In this document: positions 47,137-58,004 of the stretch, in pieces | Layout: each line of letters begins with the position of its first letter | How positions within the stretch are numbered: position 1 is the first letter of the stretch | NCBI GenBank assembly: GCA_019022495.1 | Contig: JAFEKR010000021.1 | Location: forward strand, 963,271-1,027,270 | Direction: 5' to 3' | Source of the DNA: Epichloe hybrida | Lineage: Eukaryota; Ascomycota; Sordariomycetes; Hypocreales; Clavicipitaceae | Length of the DNA: 64,000 nucleotides | Program-made: the position numbers and the translations under genes | The notes under the pieces: generated by a model | What the model was told of the DNA's origin: nothing | Database searches by the model: none | What the model saw: only the letters and a program-made list of their open reading frames with translations

Positions 47137-48407
47137 ATGCCTACACCTTCTCCCAATCAACCGCCTGATGAAACACCATCAACCACTCCTCACCAATTCT
47201 CAACTTGTCCCGACGATCAGCAACACTCGCCACGAAATGGTGGCACAAATATTCGCCCTGACTCAGCTTTAGATGGGCTGTCATCCGTCGCTCTTGGCTT
47301 AGACTCGCCGCATGACTCACACTTGAGTTCCAGGCGAGAAACAGGCCTAACCGATAATAATATTTCTACAAGTCCATCATCAAGAGAGACCACAGTGTCA
47401 CCTGGGCCGCTATCAAACACCTCGGGTATTCCGTCGTTAGAACATGGCTCTGACGCCTCACGGTTCGCAAAGGGTCATGAGATCAGCCCAGATGGGCCAA
47501 GCCCACTCATCCTGATCAAGACCGCGCCCGTGGAACAGCATGGTCAGCCGACGAAAGATTTCGACGGCCTCGAAATGGCAGCTGTCGATTGCGAGGACGA
47601 TGCTTGTAACCCACCATCAATGGGCTCCGACTACTCAAGTCTTCGAGTAAGCATGCATAACCAGATCCCTTATTGAGGGTCTTTGCTGACTTGTTTTGAC
47701 AGGCTATTCCTTTGGCTCCATCATCTTATTTACGACCTGGCAGCAGATTTCATGGAACGCAGCAATCGGAACGCCAAGTATATGAAGTTCAGGTAGAAAT
47801 AAAGAATGTCGACATGCGAGATTCTTTTCTATGTGGCTACCTCCGAATTCAAGGTAAAGCAATCACTTCCACATGTCATGCCTAGCAGCAGCGAAGCCAC
47901 AAACTCTGACCAAGCATAATCCTCAGGATTGACTGAGGACCATCCTACGTTGACAACCTATTTTGAGGGTGAGATCATCGGATCTAAATATTCTTTCTTC
48001 ACAAAACACGAAGACTGGGGAACAAACACAAAAGTCGATCTCAGTCACTGGGCCAAGTTCAGTGCCTTTCGACCGTTTCAGAAACATGCTCGTAGAGGCC
48101 CAATCACCATTCCTGATGTCACACAGAATGAGCACATATTCATGCGATGGAAGGAGCATTTCCTGGTTCCCGATCATCGAGTACGGACTATCACAGGAGC
48201 TAGCTTTGAAGGTTTTTACTATATCTGTTTCAACCAAGTGAAAGGGGAAGTCAGCGGTATATATTTCCATTCGAAGAGCGAGAAGTACGCAGCAGCCCAT
48301 GCCTTTTGAGTATTTCATGTTCCAGACTAACAGCAATTAGATTCCAGCAGTTGGAATTGAAGCATGTTCCGAATCGTGGGTGTTTCAGTGCAGCGGAGTT
48401 TAGGTAA
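47137..48407 (+). CDS. GID4: GID4/Vid24, substrate receptor of the GID/CTLH E3 ubiquitin ligase
   Basis: Four exons: 47,137-47,646, 47,703-47,853, 47,927-48,284 and 48,341-48,407, encoding 361 residues. Introns are 56, 73 and 56 bp, GT-AG, with GCTGAC, TCTGAC and ACTAAC branch sites. Residues 1-170 are Pro/Ser/Thr-rich and probably disordered. The Vid24 fold starts at about 176: YLRPGSRFHGTQQSERQ, then DSFLCGYLRIQGLTEDHPTL, HIFMRWKEHFLVPDHRV, GASFEGFYYICFNQVKG and the C-terminal FQQLELKHVPNRGC...FR. In yeast Gid4 binds N-terminal proline degrons of gluconeogenic enzymes such as Fbp1 and recruits them to the GID ligase in the cytosol. The third intron's acceptor is placed at TTAG 48,340 because only that joint restores SEKFQQLELK. 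ATG 47,137 is the first in frame after the leader. Expression control cannot be read from the sequence. Function by family; very sure. Confidence 0.95.
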
Positions 48408-48726
48408 ATCTTGGATCGCGAAACTGGCATATATGATACCTTCGCGTTGACAGGCACACAAAATTTCACAGCGATTGTAGTTCGATGAATAAGAAGCACG
48501 CGTACACACGGTTTTTGGTACACATCAATCGGTGTTCAAGTGCAAACCTTCGATGGAAATCAAACTACAAGGGCGCCACCGTGCAGAATACGTGGCATTG
48601 GTGAACTAGGATTAATCCGAACAATTGAATGGAAGCTTGACAACTAGCCTGGAAAAGACAAGCGCGAACGAATATATTTCCAGTAATACTACACACATGT
48701 TATCGTCGACAATTCGTCCTCTAGTG
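48408..48726. other. Convergent intergenic region GID4/TRM11
   Basis: 319 bp shared 3' flank between two converging genes. Terminators or poly(A) signals were not assigned. Open frames across it on the minus strand have no conserved features. Confidence 0.6.
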
Positions 48727-50302
48727 CTACTCTTCTTCGGCCTTGAATTTTTTGAAGTAGCCCCGTCGGAATGGGTTCATGTCATCAACTGAAGTGCCAG
48801 TGTAAACTGCGTTCTGTTTCGCATGATATGCTGCCAGGGTCATCGGCGGCACGTCAATATCTGACATACGGCGGTACGTGATGAGGCGTCGCGACCCTTG
48901 ATGCGTCAGCCAGATCTGGTTAAAATCCAAGCCATTTAGAGAGGAGGGGGGGGGGGGGGCGGCTGGACTCAGTTTGAGTACCAAAACAGCGATCACTTAA
49001 TCACTTACATTTATTGAACTTTTGATTACAAACGACAACCAGCTCAAGCGATGGGTGCATTGGCACCGGTATCTCTTGATCCTCGTCATTTGCCGTTGGC
49101 ATCCAAAACGATAATCTACCGTTGTCGACCAGTGTATCTGCTGCGAATGCAAGTATGTCATCCAGCATTGCTAAAAAGCTGTACGGCTTCTTGGGAGGGA
49201 CAAAGTCAGGCAGGCTATTGTTGATTAGCTAGGGTGCGCTGTGGCTACATGAATATGCGTGCCAAAATACTTACGAAGCATTTACCTTACCCTTTTCTAC
49301 CAACCAAGGCGTTTTCTCAGGGTTTCTCAGACCCAATATTCTCAAGCCTTCTCGGACGCCATACGGGGGATCACAAACTACGCCATCCCATATTCGTCTG
49401 TTCCTTCTGATTGGTGTGTTGACAAGATCAGCGGAAAACACATCGCCTAGTCCCATTTCCAGGCCGTACTGTATGAAATTTCCTCTCAGGCTCTTTCTTC
49501 CCCCTTCGCCGCGCATACTTCTGCCATCTATGTCGCTTCCCCATCCAATCGCGCCGAAGCACGCACAGGCAATTGGAAACGAGCCTGTACCGACGAAAGG
49601 ATCATAAAATAGCTTTCCCGGGCCGGCAAGTGCAATATTTGCAGTAACCAGTGATAATTCCGAATCCATGCTGGTGGTACTTATGTAACTGCGCTTCTTG
49701 AGGTCGAATTTGAGAACTGTCTCGCGAGATGAGATGCCAATGAGACGTCCCAGAAAATACATAGTTGGGTCTGGCAATCTCAAAGGAACGCTGTTGAACG
49801 GCCACAGCTCGAACAGCGTAAAGGTTTCGTCTGGTTGGGACATACGAATTGTCCCCTCGAAAGGCAAATACGCGAACGTATTGATGATCTTGAGCCTACT
49901 CTCGCTATTCCTTGCACCTTGATACGAGTCTATGGTGAATTTGAACGAAACATTTTTGTAGTTAACCCATTGGTTGCTAGTGTTGTTTGTGACAGACTGG
50001 TGCAGATGATCTAGTGTTCCTCCTGTTCCCCAAAGCTCATGAATGGACTGAGCGAGTATTGACCTCCGCACCAGCCTGCGAGCATCATTTGCAGATGGAA
50101 GTCGTACAAGGCAAAAAGGAGACTGAGGCATCGTTAGTACTTGACACAATCAAACACAGGCCAATTAATCAGGAAAAAAATAAACCTCGTCAGTGTAATC
50201 GACAACCGTGAGGTCTACCCCTTCGATTAGAGCAAGGGCTTGAATTTCTGCCAAACGAAAGGACTCATGGGTCTGCGCGAACTTTAGGAGAAAGTTCATC
50301 AT
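48727..50302 (-). CDS. TRM11: TRM11, tRNA (guanine(10)-N2)-methyltransferase catalytic subunit
   Basis: Four minus-strand exons: 50,302-50,186, 50,122-49,275, 49,214-49,009 and 48,896-48,727, giving 446 residues, the usual family length. Introns are 63, 60 and 112 bp, all GT-AG. The third uses the acceptor CATCAAG at 48,897, which restores FNKWSRRLITYRRM. The N-terminus NFLLKFAQTHESFRLAEIQAL and the THUMP-like region precede the Rossmann methyltransferase domain: DPFVGTGS (about 213-220) binds S-adenosylmethionine and DPPYG (about 290-294) is the catalytic motif. Near the C-terminus are PDFVPPKKPYSF and RLSFWMPTANDED. With Trm112 it makes m2G10 in tRNAs in the cytoplasm. Two consecutive ATGs open the frame; the second (50,299) matches the family start better. 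A G14 run lies in intron 3. It diverges from RPP40. Confidence 0.95.
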
Positions 50303-50803
50303 GCGCCTCACGAGACAGTTTGGTAGCTAGTGTGGGAAGTGGTCGCATGGGGCTACCCCGGGATAACTTTGTAGTATAATGAGCGTGAAATTTCAATGTG
50401 ATAAGACAAAAGGTGGAAAATTCGTCCGGTTTGAGGTCGCTTTCTTTGTAACGTAATTGCTCGTTCTGGGATAAGCTAGCCCAGGTGAGGTGCCCTCCTT
50501 TTTTTTTTAAATCCCTGCACAGCAACGCCAAAGCTCAAGCTGCCCCTCCTAAACAAACGGCCGACAAAATCCCGGTTCATACAAATCTTTCACTGGATCA
50601 TCATCAATCACTGTAAGTTCAAGACCGGGGATTATGGTACGCAACCAAGAAGTTCACATGAGTTCATGTCGGGCGAAACTGAGAGGGTCGAAATAAAGCC
50701 CTCATTTTTCTGCGCTGCGATGCCTTCTACTGCATCTTTCGGGGAATCATAGCTAATTATGTGCTGCTAGCTTTTACCTAACCTATGCGGAGAACACAAA
50801 GCC
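50303..50803. promoter_or_regulatory. Divergent promoter region TRM11/RPP40
   Basis: 501 bp between two divergently transcribed genes for RNA-processing proteins, so both promoters must lie here. I saw no clear TATA box. A T-rich run lies at 50,499-50,508. A minus-strand open frame (50,265-50,531) overlaps the TRM11 start and has no family resemblance. Confidence 0.6.
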
Positions 50804-52007
50804 ATGATGGTACCGTCTTCTACACCGAAACAGCGATCCTGTAACTGTTTCATGACGTATGGAACTATGGGACATGTTGATCCCAAGCATTTGTCACACA
50901 GAAACGAACCATGGGTGGCTATCAGGGATCAAAACTTCATATCGAATGCAAGTTGCCTTTGGCTCAACTCGGGCAACCCAGATTTATCCTACGTATCTCA
51001 CAAAACATGCAGCTCGATCTAATCATGCCTCTGGACAAATTCCTCACCATACCATCCGAGTTGATACGGAACAGGCAGCAACCAATATATTACCGTATGA
51101 CTGGATCCATGGGACAGTTGCTACATGAGGAGAGACTATTTGATCTCCTTCGAACGGGTCTGTCAAAACCCATTATATGCTTATAAGCTTTCAGTACATT
51201 GGCTGATATATATATACGAAGGAGAGGCAACATTGTTTTCTCGATGCTCCACATCGACGTATACCAGGTTCAATGTAAACAATGGTACGACGTTTCCTGT
51301 TCCCCAAAAATTCCGATACTGACCCAAGATCGAGGTATTGTTACAATGCAAACGGACAAGCCGACATTTGAACGTTCTGGACTGCCCGGCAAAACGAAAA
51401 TTGTGAACGGCCGTCACATTTCGAGTAAGTCACGGATATGCTGCCGTCTTTTTAAGAGATATTGTGTTAACTACGACAAAGTCGTCTCCTTAGAAATTAA
51501 TAGTTTGAAACAATACTGGAACGGAGAGCCGCACAGGCAGCGTGAGAACCTTATCCGTGCTTGCCACAGCATCTCAGCGGAGGAGCTGACTCTGATTCAC
51601 TCTCCTCACCTTCGGCACTCAATATCGGCCCGTCGTCATGGAGCGAGGCTAGCCGGAAAGACAAAGAGGAAACAGGGCTGTATTTGTACGAATGGTTGTC
51701 CCTGTTCAGGCTGGAGAGCCCCCGAGTTCGGTCTGGAGACAAAGTCGACACGTACTTATCGCGGTACCAAGTGACAAGGTGCGAACACGAGCAGGTGGAC
51801 ATTTGTAAGATAAGCTGGTCCGGCTTGATTGGTACCAATTGGTTCCAGGACTTGATCCGTGATGTTTTGGCCGTGCGCCCTGCCGAAGGATGGATATCGA
51901 TTAGTGCGAGTAGCTTTTGTGATGTTGGCCCATCCAGACCAGGCTCTGAGCTAATGATATTGCGATCGCCCACGAAGGAAGGTCAATATCTAATGTGGAG
52001 ACTGTAA
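50804..52007 (+). CDS. RPP40: RPP40-like RNase P/MRP subunit, with an apparent frame change
   Basis: Reconstructed exons: 50,804-50,947, 51,013-51,157, 51,227-51,274, 51,329-51,424 and 51,494-52,007. The N-terminus VPSSTPKQR...TYGTMGHVDPK and the run FISN/LDLIMPLDKF match fungal Rpp40 starts. The C-terminus GLYLYEWLSLFRLESPRV, YLSRYQV, ISWSGLIGTNW and GWISISASSF matches the family's end. Rpp40 is a protein subunit of nuclear/nucleolar RNase P and MRP, which mature tRNA and rRNA. Intron 1 is GC-AG (GCAAGT donor); the others are GT-AG. Oddity: NLIRACHSI near 51,545-51,570 and the C-terminal frame (open from 51,546) differ by one base, and the summed exons (947 nt) are not a multiple of three. 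A base error, a real indel or an odd intron (e.g. 51,503-51,582) could explain it. The region usually following RACKNV in relatives also seems shortened. At about 315 residues it is short for the family. Confidence 0.75.
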
Positions 52008-52023
52008 TGTTCCATTTGAGCGC

Positions 52024-52677
52024 CTAGCCGTACTTCGATTTCACACTTTTCTCGTCTCCGAGCTGTTGTTCCGATATGGCATCTTCAACCAGTCGGCGCA
52101 GATCCGCCTGTGCAGATGGACCATTGAAATCATCACGCTGCGCCAACTCTTCAATGCGACGACAAAACACGGGGTCGATTTCAGAAGGAACGTCCTCGGT
52201 GGCATCCATTGTTCCGACAGTCAGTTCCATGCCAGGAGGTGGAGGACGAATGGTGTCAGTTATGGTGTTCGCGGTCAGAGTTTCGACATGTTTGTCGGCT
52301 CTCTTGGCCTCGATGCCGGCGAGATATTCCGCAACCAAAGGGAAGTCGCCCTCCGATACAATTTTTTCCCTGGCTGTCCACCCGTCGACACCTTTAGGGT
52401 GAATATCAGCCCCTAATTCTTCAACCAATACCATGGCGGCTTGTTGCGTTTCCACGACGAACAAAGCCGTTTCACCGTCTTCATCTTTGAGATTGACGTC
52501 AACGCCAAATTCACTGACGAGAACACGAAGCAATTCGATATGATTATAACTTGCTGCTGCGTGAATAAGCGAATAGCCATGTTCATCTTGCGAGGATGCA
52601 AGACTGGGGTCCTCGCGAAGCAATGGAATGAGAGAAGGGTTATTGTCGGCAGCAAGGATAAAAATGTTGGACGACAT
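52024..52677 (-). CDS. Ankyrin-repeat protein, Yar1-like
   Basis: Single exon of 217 residues on the minus strand. ATG 52,677 (MSSNIFILAADNNP) is chosen over the upstream in-frame ATG at 52,827 because family members begin with this block. Ankyrin repeats: DEHGYSLIHAAASYNHIELL (about 31-60) and DEDGETALFVVETQQAAMVL (about 64-92), then a partial repeat GVDGWTAREKIVSEGDFPL. The C-terminal half is Pro/Glu-rich and ends in a charged helix with a Lys-rich tail. Small two-to-three-repeat ankyrin proteins of this build resemble yeast Yar1, a chaperone of ribosomal protein Rps3 in nucleus and cytosol. Orthology is inferred from size and layout, not proven. It ends 16 bp from the RPP40 stop, so the 3' UTRs must overlap. 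Confidence 0.85.
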   Translation of the reverse strand: MSSNIFILAADNNPSLIPLLREDPSLASSQDEHGYSLIHAAASYNHIELLRVLVSEFGVDVNLKDEDGETALFVVETQQAAMVLVEELGADIHPKGVDGWTAREKIVSEGDFPLVAEYLAGIEAKRADKHVETLTANTITDTIRPPPPGMELTVGTMDATEDVPSEIDPVFCRRIEELAQRDDFNGPSAQADLRRLVEDAISEQQLGDEKSVKSKYG

Positions 52678-53224
52678 CGCGGCAGTATCAGCAATTACAG
52701 GTGTTTCAAAACACGAGGCTTGCTGGGTAACTAGCTGGATGAGTCTGGCAAAGTTTTCGAATTTTTCGCGTTCAAGTAATGGTAGAGGGAAAAACCTTAC
52801 AAATACTGGCATTTGGTAGACACACAATTTATTTCAGTGACTAACCAGACCGGGCCTGTTGGCCCCGCCACTTCCACCCGTGCAGCTTTTCAAAGGGTGT
52901 GATCCACGACGCCGCGCAAATTTTGCGCGTGCATCATTTGGTTGTAAATTACGCATAATAATTAGTTGTCTAGCTTTTGCCTAGGGCTAAAACATAATGG
53001 GACTGCACACTAAACATGCCAATGGTGGAGCTAATTGGGCTGCTTTGGCATAAACTGCTGCAGTTTCACACAGCCAAAGTTAAAATAGAAATCGTCTATT
53101 TAATACGGATCCGTAGTGGCATTATAGTAGGAAAGGTGAAATGACTCACCATATTCGCTATGACCCAGACATCCAAAAGTTGCTCTACCTAGGGTACATG
53201 TAGTACCAAGACGTGCTGTATGTA
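52678..53224 (-). promoter_or_regulatory. Upstream region of the ankyrin gene (end of gene island)
   Basis: About 550 bp of normal composition. It contains a 17-bp odd palindrome CGCGCAAATTTTGCGCG at 52,913-52,929, about 240 bp upstream of the start codon, resembling MCB/E2F-like GCGC-core sites (inference). No further gene is seen. Confidence 0.55.
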
Positions 53225-53766
53225 CAGGGGGGTCGAAAGTCTAGATAACCACAAAAACCGACCCTATCAGGGGAATTAACACTATGATTAAAATGCCTCG
53301 CCGCACACGTAAATTTAACTTAAATCTAGTATAATTTATATATTTATGCTAGGAATTGATTTCTCTTTTATCTATAATACCTAATACTTTATATACTACC
53401 CTCTAGCGTGTATAGTAGCTACTATTCTCTATAGTATTAAATTAATTAGCTAATTTATAATATTATCTTTAATTTACTCCTAACCTTTAATAATAGCCTT
53501 ATAAAGCCTTTCTAAGGTCTTATTTAAAGTCTTTATTAATAATAGTTCTAGATATTTACTTATAATTTTTTCTTTTATAAGTTTCTATAGGTTCTTAATA
53601 GGATTAAGGTTAGGTAAATATAGTAACTAATTTACTAATTTAACTATATTTTTATTTACTTATTTCTGTAGCTACTCTTATATAATTTAAGCTTTATAAG
53701 TTAGAGTATTATCTTAAGTAAAGATATAACCTAGTTTAGTAATAGTTAGAAACTACTCTTAAAGGT
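53225..53766 (-). pseudogene. Tc1/mariner transposase C-terminal remnant with one terminal repeat
   Basis: The left end, CAGGGGGGTCGAAAGTC after a TA dinucleotide at 53,223-53,224, fits a Tc1/mariner terminal repeat. The minus strand then reads, through stops, LNPIKNL (family SPDLNPIENLW) near 53,585-53,620 and T-DNTLTYKA (second-Asp block QDNAPxHxA) near 53,690-53,715. The reading is cut at 53,767 by LTR-type sequence; the 5' part would lie beyond Gypsy-2, outside the window. The first 85 bp are not RIP-altered; the rest is. Family-level call is good, family name unknown. Confidence 0.78.
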
Positions 53767-54120
53767 TGTGAGAACAAAGGGATGGCTAGGCAAGAGGTAT
53801 AGGGGCGCTTATATATTAACTAAAGCTTACTAGGTCTAAGTGTATTATGCGTGCAAGTTACTAACTTATAGCTAGTAACTTGCTAGTATTATATAGACTT
53901 AGCCCTAGGGCATAGTATACTTACCTAGTAGTATACTAGTACGCTAGTATTATAAGTAAGGCCTTATAATTACCCCCTTACTTTTAGCTAGGCTCCTAAA
54001 TAGCTTTTAGTAAGTACTATCTAGCTATTTACTAAGTAATAGCTATACTAAAATAATAATAAATAATATTAGTGTTTAAGTATAAATTCACTTATAACTC
54101 CTTATTATATTACTAACTTT
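53767..54120 (-). repeat. Gypsy-2 3' LTR, related to LTR-X in its outer part
   Basis: It begins TGTGAGAACAAAGGGATGGC, the reverse of the LTR-X end. Homology with LTR-X (42,382-42,734) is clear for about 190 bp and then fades, so the right limit is estimated from the LTR-X length. Many differences are C/T or G/A. Confidence 0.6.
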
Positions 54121-57100
54121 TCCCTTTCTTATATATAGTAACTTTTCCCTAGATACTATTAAATTATTAGTTACTATAAATTTACCTTTATACTTACCTT
54201 ATTATTAAAATAGAATTAGATAAGGAAAGCATTAAGAGTATTATTATTATAGCTATCCCTAATATCTATTTAAAAGAATATTCTTATATATATTATTTAT
54301 ATATAGGTTATATAGATTTTAAGAAGAATTCACTAGCTAAGCCTAATATCCCCTAGATTAACTATTAATTCCCTAGCGTGCTAACTACTATTATTAAAGA
54401 AAAATATTTAAAGCGTTATATCTAGTATATTAAATATAGTAATACTTATAAGATAGTAAGTATATTATATTCCTTACTTTTTTAGTCCTTAATTACCTAT
54501 ATCTCTCTAGGTAATACTAACTATATAAGGGGATTTCCTAGATTTTCTTACTATCCTTAATTAGGTAAAAACTTTAATAAATACCCTAAGTAATTAGGTT
54601 TCTAATAACCCTAAAGACTATATATTTTTAGAAGTAACTTACTACTATTTTAGTACTTATTATCTAAATCTTATTTTAAGGTTTAATTATACTAATATAG
54701 CTTATTATATTTCCTTTAGTTTAACTAGGGCTACTAAGGTTTATTAGGTATATTTTACTATTTATTCTCTAGGTCTTTACTTACTTTTTTAGTAAGCTAC
54801 TTTAGATATATATAATTAGTATATTATTTTATACTAGTAACTTTTAGTTACTATATTTCCTACTCTAGCCCTAGGAATTATATATATTACTTCTCTTTTA
54901 TTACTTATTTACTAACTTTTCCTAGCTAAACTATACTATATATTATAACTCCTAGAAGGCAAAAATAACTTTATAGCTATAATATTATAATCTAGGATTT
55001 ATACCCTAGGGGGTAGTAAAACACTAGTTTTTCTAGGTAATAAAGATAGTAGTTTATAAAGATAAAGAAAGCACTAAGTACCTCCTTTATAATAGTATTA
55101 TTTTAATATATAAGGGGGTAACTATAAAAGGGTTTCCCTTAAGACTCCCTTTCTTATAAGTATTTTTTATTTTATTATTTAGTAAATAGTTTAATAAGGT
55201 TTTTAAATAGAGTATAATAATAGCTAATAAGGCCTTACCTTTTTTATAATTACCTTATTCCTTATTACTTATAAATTACTTATATCTTACTATACTTCTT
55301 ACTTATTTTACTTTAATAGAAAGCTTAAATTATATATTAAGCGCTTTCTATATCTTTTACTACTACCTATTAGTTATATTTACTTAGCTAGCCCTTCTAT
55401 TTTACTAGGTATTTATTACCTTTATATATCTTCCTATAATCCCTAACTTCTTTAACTTTAAACTTATTATTATTATCTTTAAGATTAGGTATTAGTATAT
55501 CCTTATCTAAGGTGTTTTCCTAGTAATTCTATAGCTTTAATAAGCTAATATAGAATATATTATATAGTTAACTATACTTATTAGGTAATACTAGTTAGTA
55601 TGCTTATTTACCTATAGTATTAAGTATTTAAAATAGCCTAATAAATCTAGGGATTAGCTTTTATTTTATATCCTTAAGTTTAATATTCTTTACTAATAGT
55701 AGTACTAAGTCTTCTCTTTTTAAGGTTAATAGCTAGTATTATTAGTTATAGTACTTTACCTATACTTTAGTAACTCTTACCTAGTTATATACTAGTTTCT
55801 CCTTAACCTTATATAGCTTCTAGATATATATATAAGCTTCTAGAACCTCTCTCTTCTTACTCCTACCCTTAAGAGCTAGGTAAAACTTAGGTAAATAGCT
55901 TATAAGACTATAGTTAAGGAAGTAACTTATTATCCTATTAATAGTATTATTATATATAAATTAAGCTATTAGGAGTAACTTTAGCTATAGCTATTAGTTT
56001 TCTTTAATAAAGTATTATAAGTAATATTTAAGTACTTAATTTATTCTCTTTATTTACCTATTAGTTTAGGGGTAAAACACTATTAAAAGCCTTTACTTTA
56101 TATATAACTAGTAATATACCTCTAACTAGAATTAGCTTATAAATACTAACCCTCTATTAAATATAATACCCTCTAGCACTCTAAATTATAGCTTAATCTC
56201 CTTATAGAATAACTTTACTAATTTTACTATATTAATTATAGTCTTTATAAGAAGGAAAATAGTATACTTAGTAAATTAGTCTATAATTACTAGGATTATA
56301 TTAGTTTCTTGCTTACCTAGCTACACTAGTAGTAGACTTATAATAAAGTCTATTAATGTCACGACTATGGTGGGAGAGATATAAACGAAGTGAAGGCTAA
56401 GGTTCTTAGTTATAGCTAGAGAGCTACTACTTAGGGGTAAGTATATAAAAGTCTTAAACTCTAACTTTCTATATCTCTTATAGGCAGTCCTTATCTAAAT
56501 ACCCTACTATGTGCATATAGCTATCTAGCAGCTACTTAGTTATCCGCGTAGGCTAAGGCTTATCCGAAGGCTCCATTATGTAACTATCCTATCCGCGACT
56601 CCCTAGCCTCCGTGCTCCTAATAATTAAGATCTTTACCTATAGTTACTTTAGTATTAGTAGTAATTTAAGGCTTTTATATAGGTAGTGCCACCTAGCTAC
56701 TATACGCTAGTATACTCTATAACTAAATATATAGTCTAAAATAGCTTTACTTATTACTAGCTACTAATAGTAATGTTTTAGTAGCTTAAGAGTGTATTTA
56801 GTCCTAAAGTAACTTACTAGTAAATTATTATAGTATAGCTATAGAAGCTCTTATTATAAGATAGGCTCCTATAGAATAATTACCTAGTCTTTATATATTA
56901 GGAGGCCTCTTATACTATATAACTATAGACTAGCCTTTCCCCTCCCTTTTACTTAGGAGTTAACCTTATTTTTATACTTTTATAAATCTAGATTTTAGTT
57001 TTATACTTTTTATAGTAGTTATACTTATAGTTTATTTACTATAGATTAGTAAGGATTTAGTAATATAATAGCCCCTTAAATTACTTATACTATACCAATA

Positions 57101-57990
57101 TCTTAGATATATATTACCTTCTCCTTAAAATTACCCTTATTTAGCTAACCTATTACTAGATTTATAGTAGCTAACTAGCCTTTTACCTAGGTTACTATTA
57201 CCTTAGTAAGTTCTAAGACTAGTATTATACTATAACTTCTTTAATATATTAGTACTTCTTTTTTTACTATAAAGATATTTACTATTTTTCTTTAAAGCTT
57301 TAGTAAGAGTGCCTTATTTAATATAAGTTTACCCTTATAATTAAACCTTTTTAATAGTGTATTTATAAGGTTACTTTTCCTTAGTCTATACTTAATTATA
57401 AAATAAAAAGAGTAAAGGAATATATACTATTATACCTATCTTTTATTTAGCTTTTACTACCTTATAAAGGTCTATAGGTTATAATAGTCTAATAAAACCT
57501 CTATAGGTATCTTTATACCTTTAATATAATATTACTAGTATTTAAATAACTTTACTATAGTAAGTAACTCTTAATTAGCTATACTATAGTTATATTTAGT
57601 ATTTATAAACTTCCTTAACTAAAAGGCTACTAAATACTAATAGCCCTTATTATCCTACTAAAATAGAATCCTTACTATTATAAAAATTAAGGTATTTATC
57701 TTAATATATACCGCTTAACTTAGGTTATAGTATTAAAGTAAAGGCGCTTACTAAAAGGTATTTTTTAGCTAGTAAAACACTAACTACTTCTTTTCTCTAA
57801 ATATAAATCTCCTAGTCTAAATACTATTTTAACTACCCTTTATTAGCGTATAAAAAGATATTATAATCCTAGAGTATTTATAAATAAACTATTAATAAAA
57901 GTTATAGAATCTAAGGAATAACTATATATTCTTAAAACTTATAGGCTCCTTCTATTCCCTAATTATATTAACTTAGTAAGTATTTATTAA
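54121..57990 (-). pseudogene. Gypsy-2 chromovirus pol, 3' part (RNase H to chromodomain), RIP-degenerate
   Basis: On the minus strand, right to left. The RT-RNase H junction reads LFLRFYNFY--FIYKYSRII near 57,845-57,900, preceded by IREWKEP-like residues. RNase H and integrase follow. A chromodomain reads KYLVK-KG (family YLVKWKGW) near 55,395-55,420. Another 1.2 kb without recognisable domain leads to the LTR. Trp codons are TAG throughout. It is interrupted by a Gypsy-1 solo LTR at 56,357-56,623, and at about 57,990 by a LINE-containing insertion; its RT resumes near 62,550. Confidence 0.8.
56357..56623 (-). repeat. Gypsy-1 solo LTR (267 bp)
   Basis: It runs TGTCACGACTATGGTGGGAG to CCGTGCTCCTAATA, same length as the other Gypsy-1 LTRs, with a perfect 5-bp TSD ATTAA on both sides (56,352-56,356 and 56,624-56,628). 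A solo LTR arises by recombination between the two LTRs of a full element. It is nested within Gypsy-2. Confidence 0.94.
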
Positions 57991-58004
57991 TATCCTATTA
58001 ATAA

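Noticed and set aside
46475..47420. Several 65-105 codon frames on both strands upstream of GID4
   Set aside because: Mutually overlapping, low-complexity, no conserved motif and no plausible splice extension.
47923..48523. Minus-strand open frames of 137 and 90 codons over the GID4 exons
   Set aside because: They are antisense shadows of a conserved Vid24 coding region and have no family resemblance.
50265..50531. 88-codon minus-strand frame upstream of TRM11
   Set aside because: Overlaps the TRM11 first exon in another frame and lacks family similarity; treated as leader/promoter DNA.
52413..52819. Plus-strand and alternative minus-strand frames over the ankyrin gene
   Set aside because: Shadows of the ankyrin coding region; only the 52,677-52,024 frame has ankyrin motifs.
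52678..52827. 50-residue N-terminal extension of the ankyrin protein
   Set aside because: The in-frame upstream ATG adds a segment absent from similar proteins; MSSN at 52,677 is the better start, though not proven.
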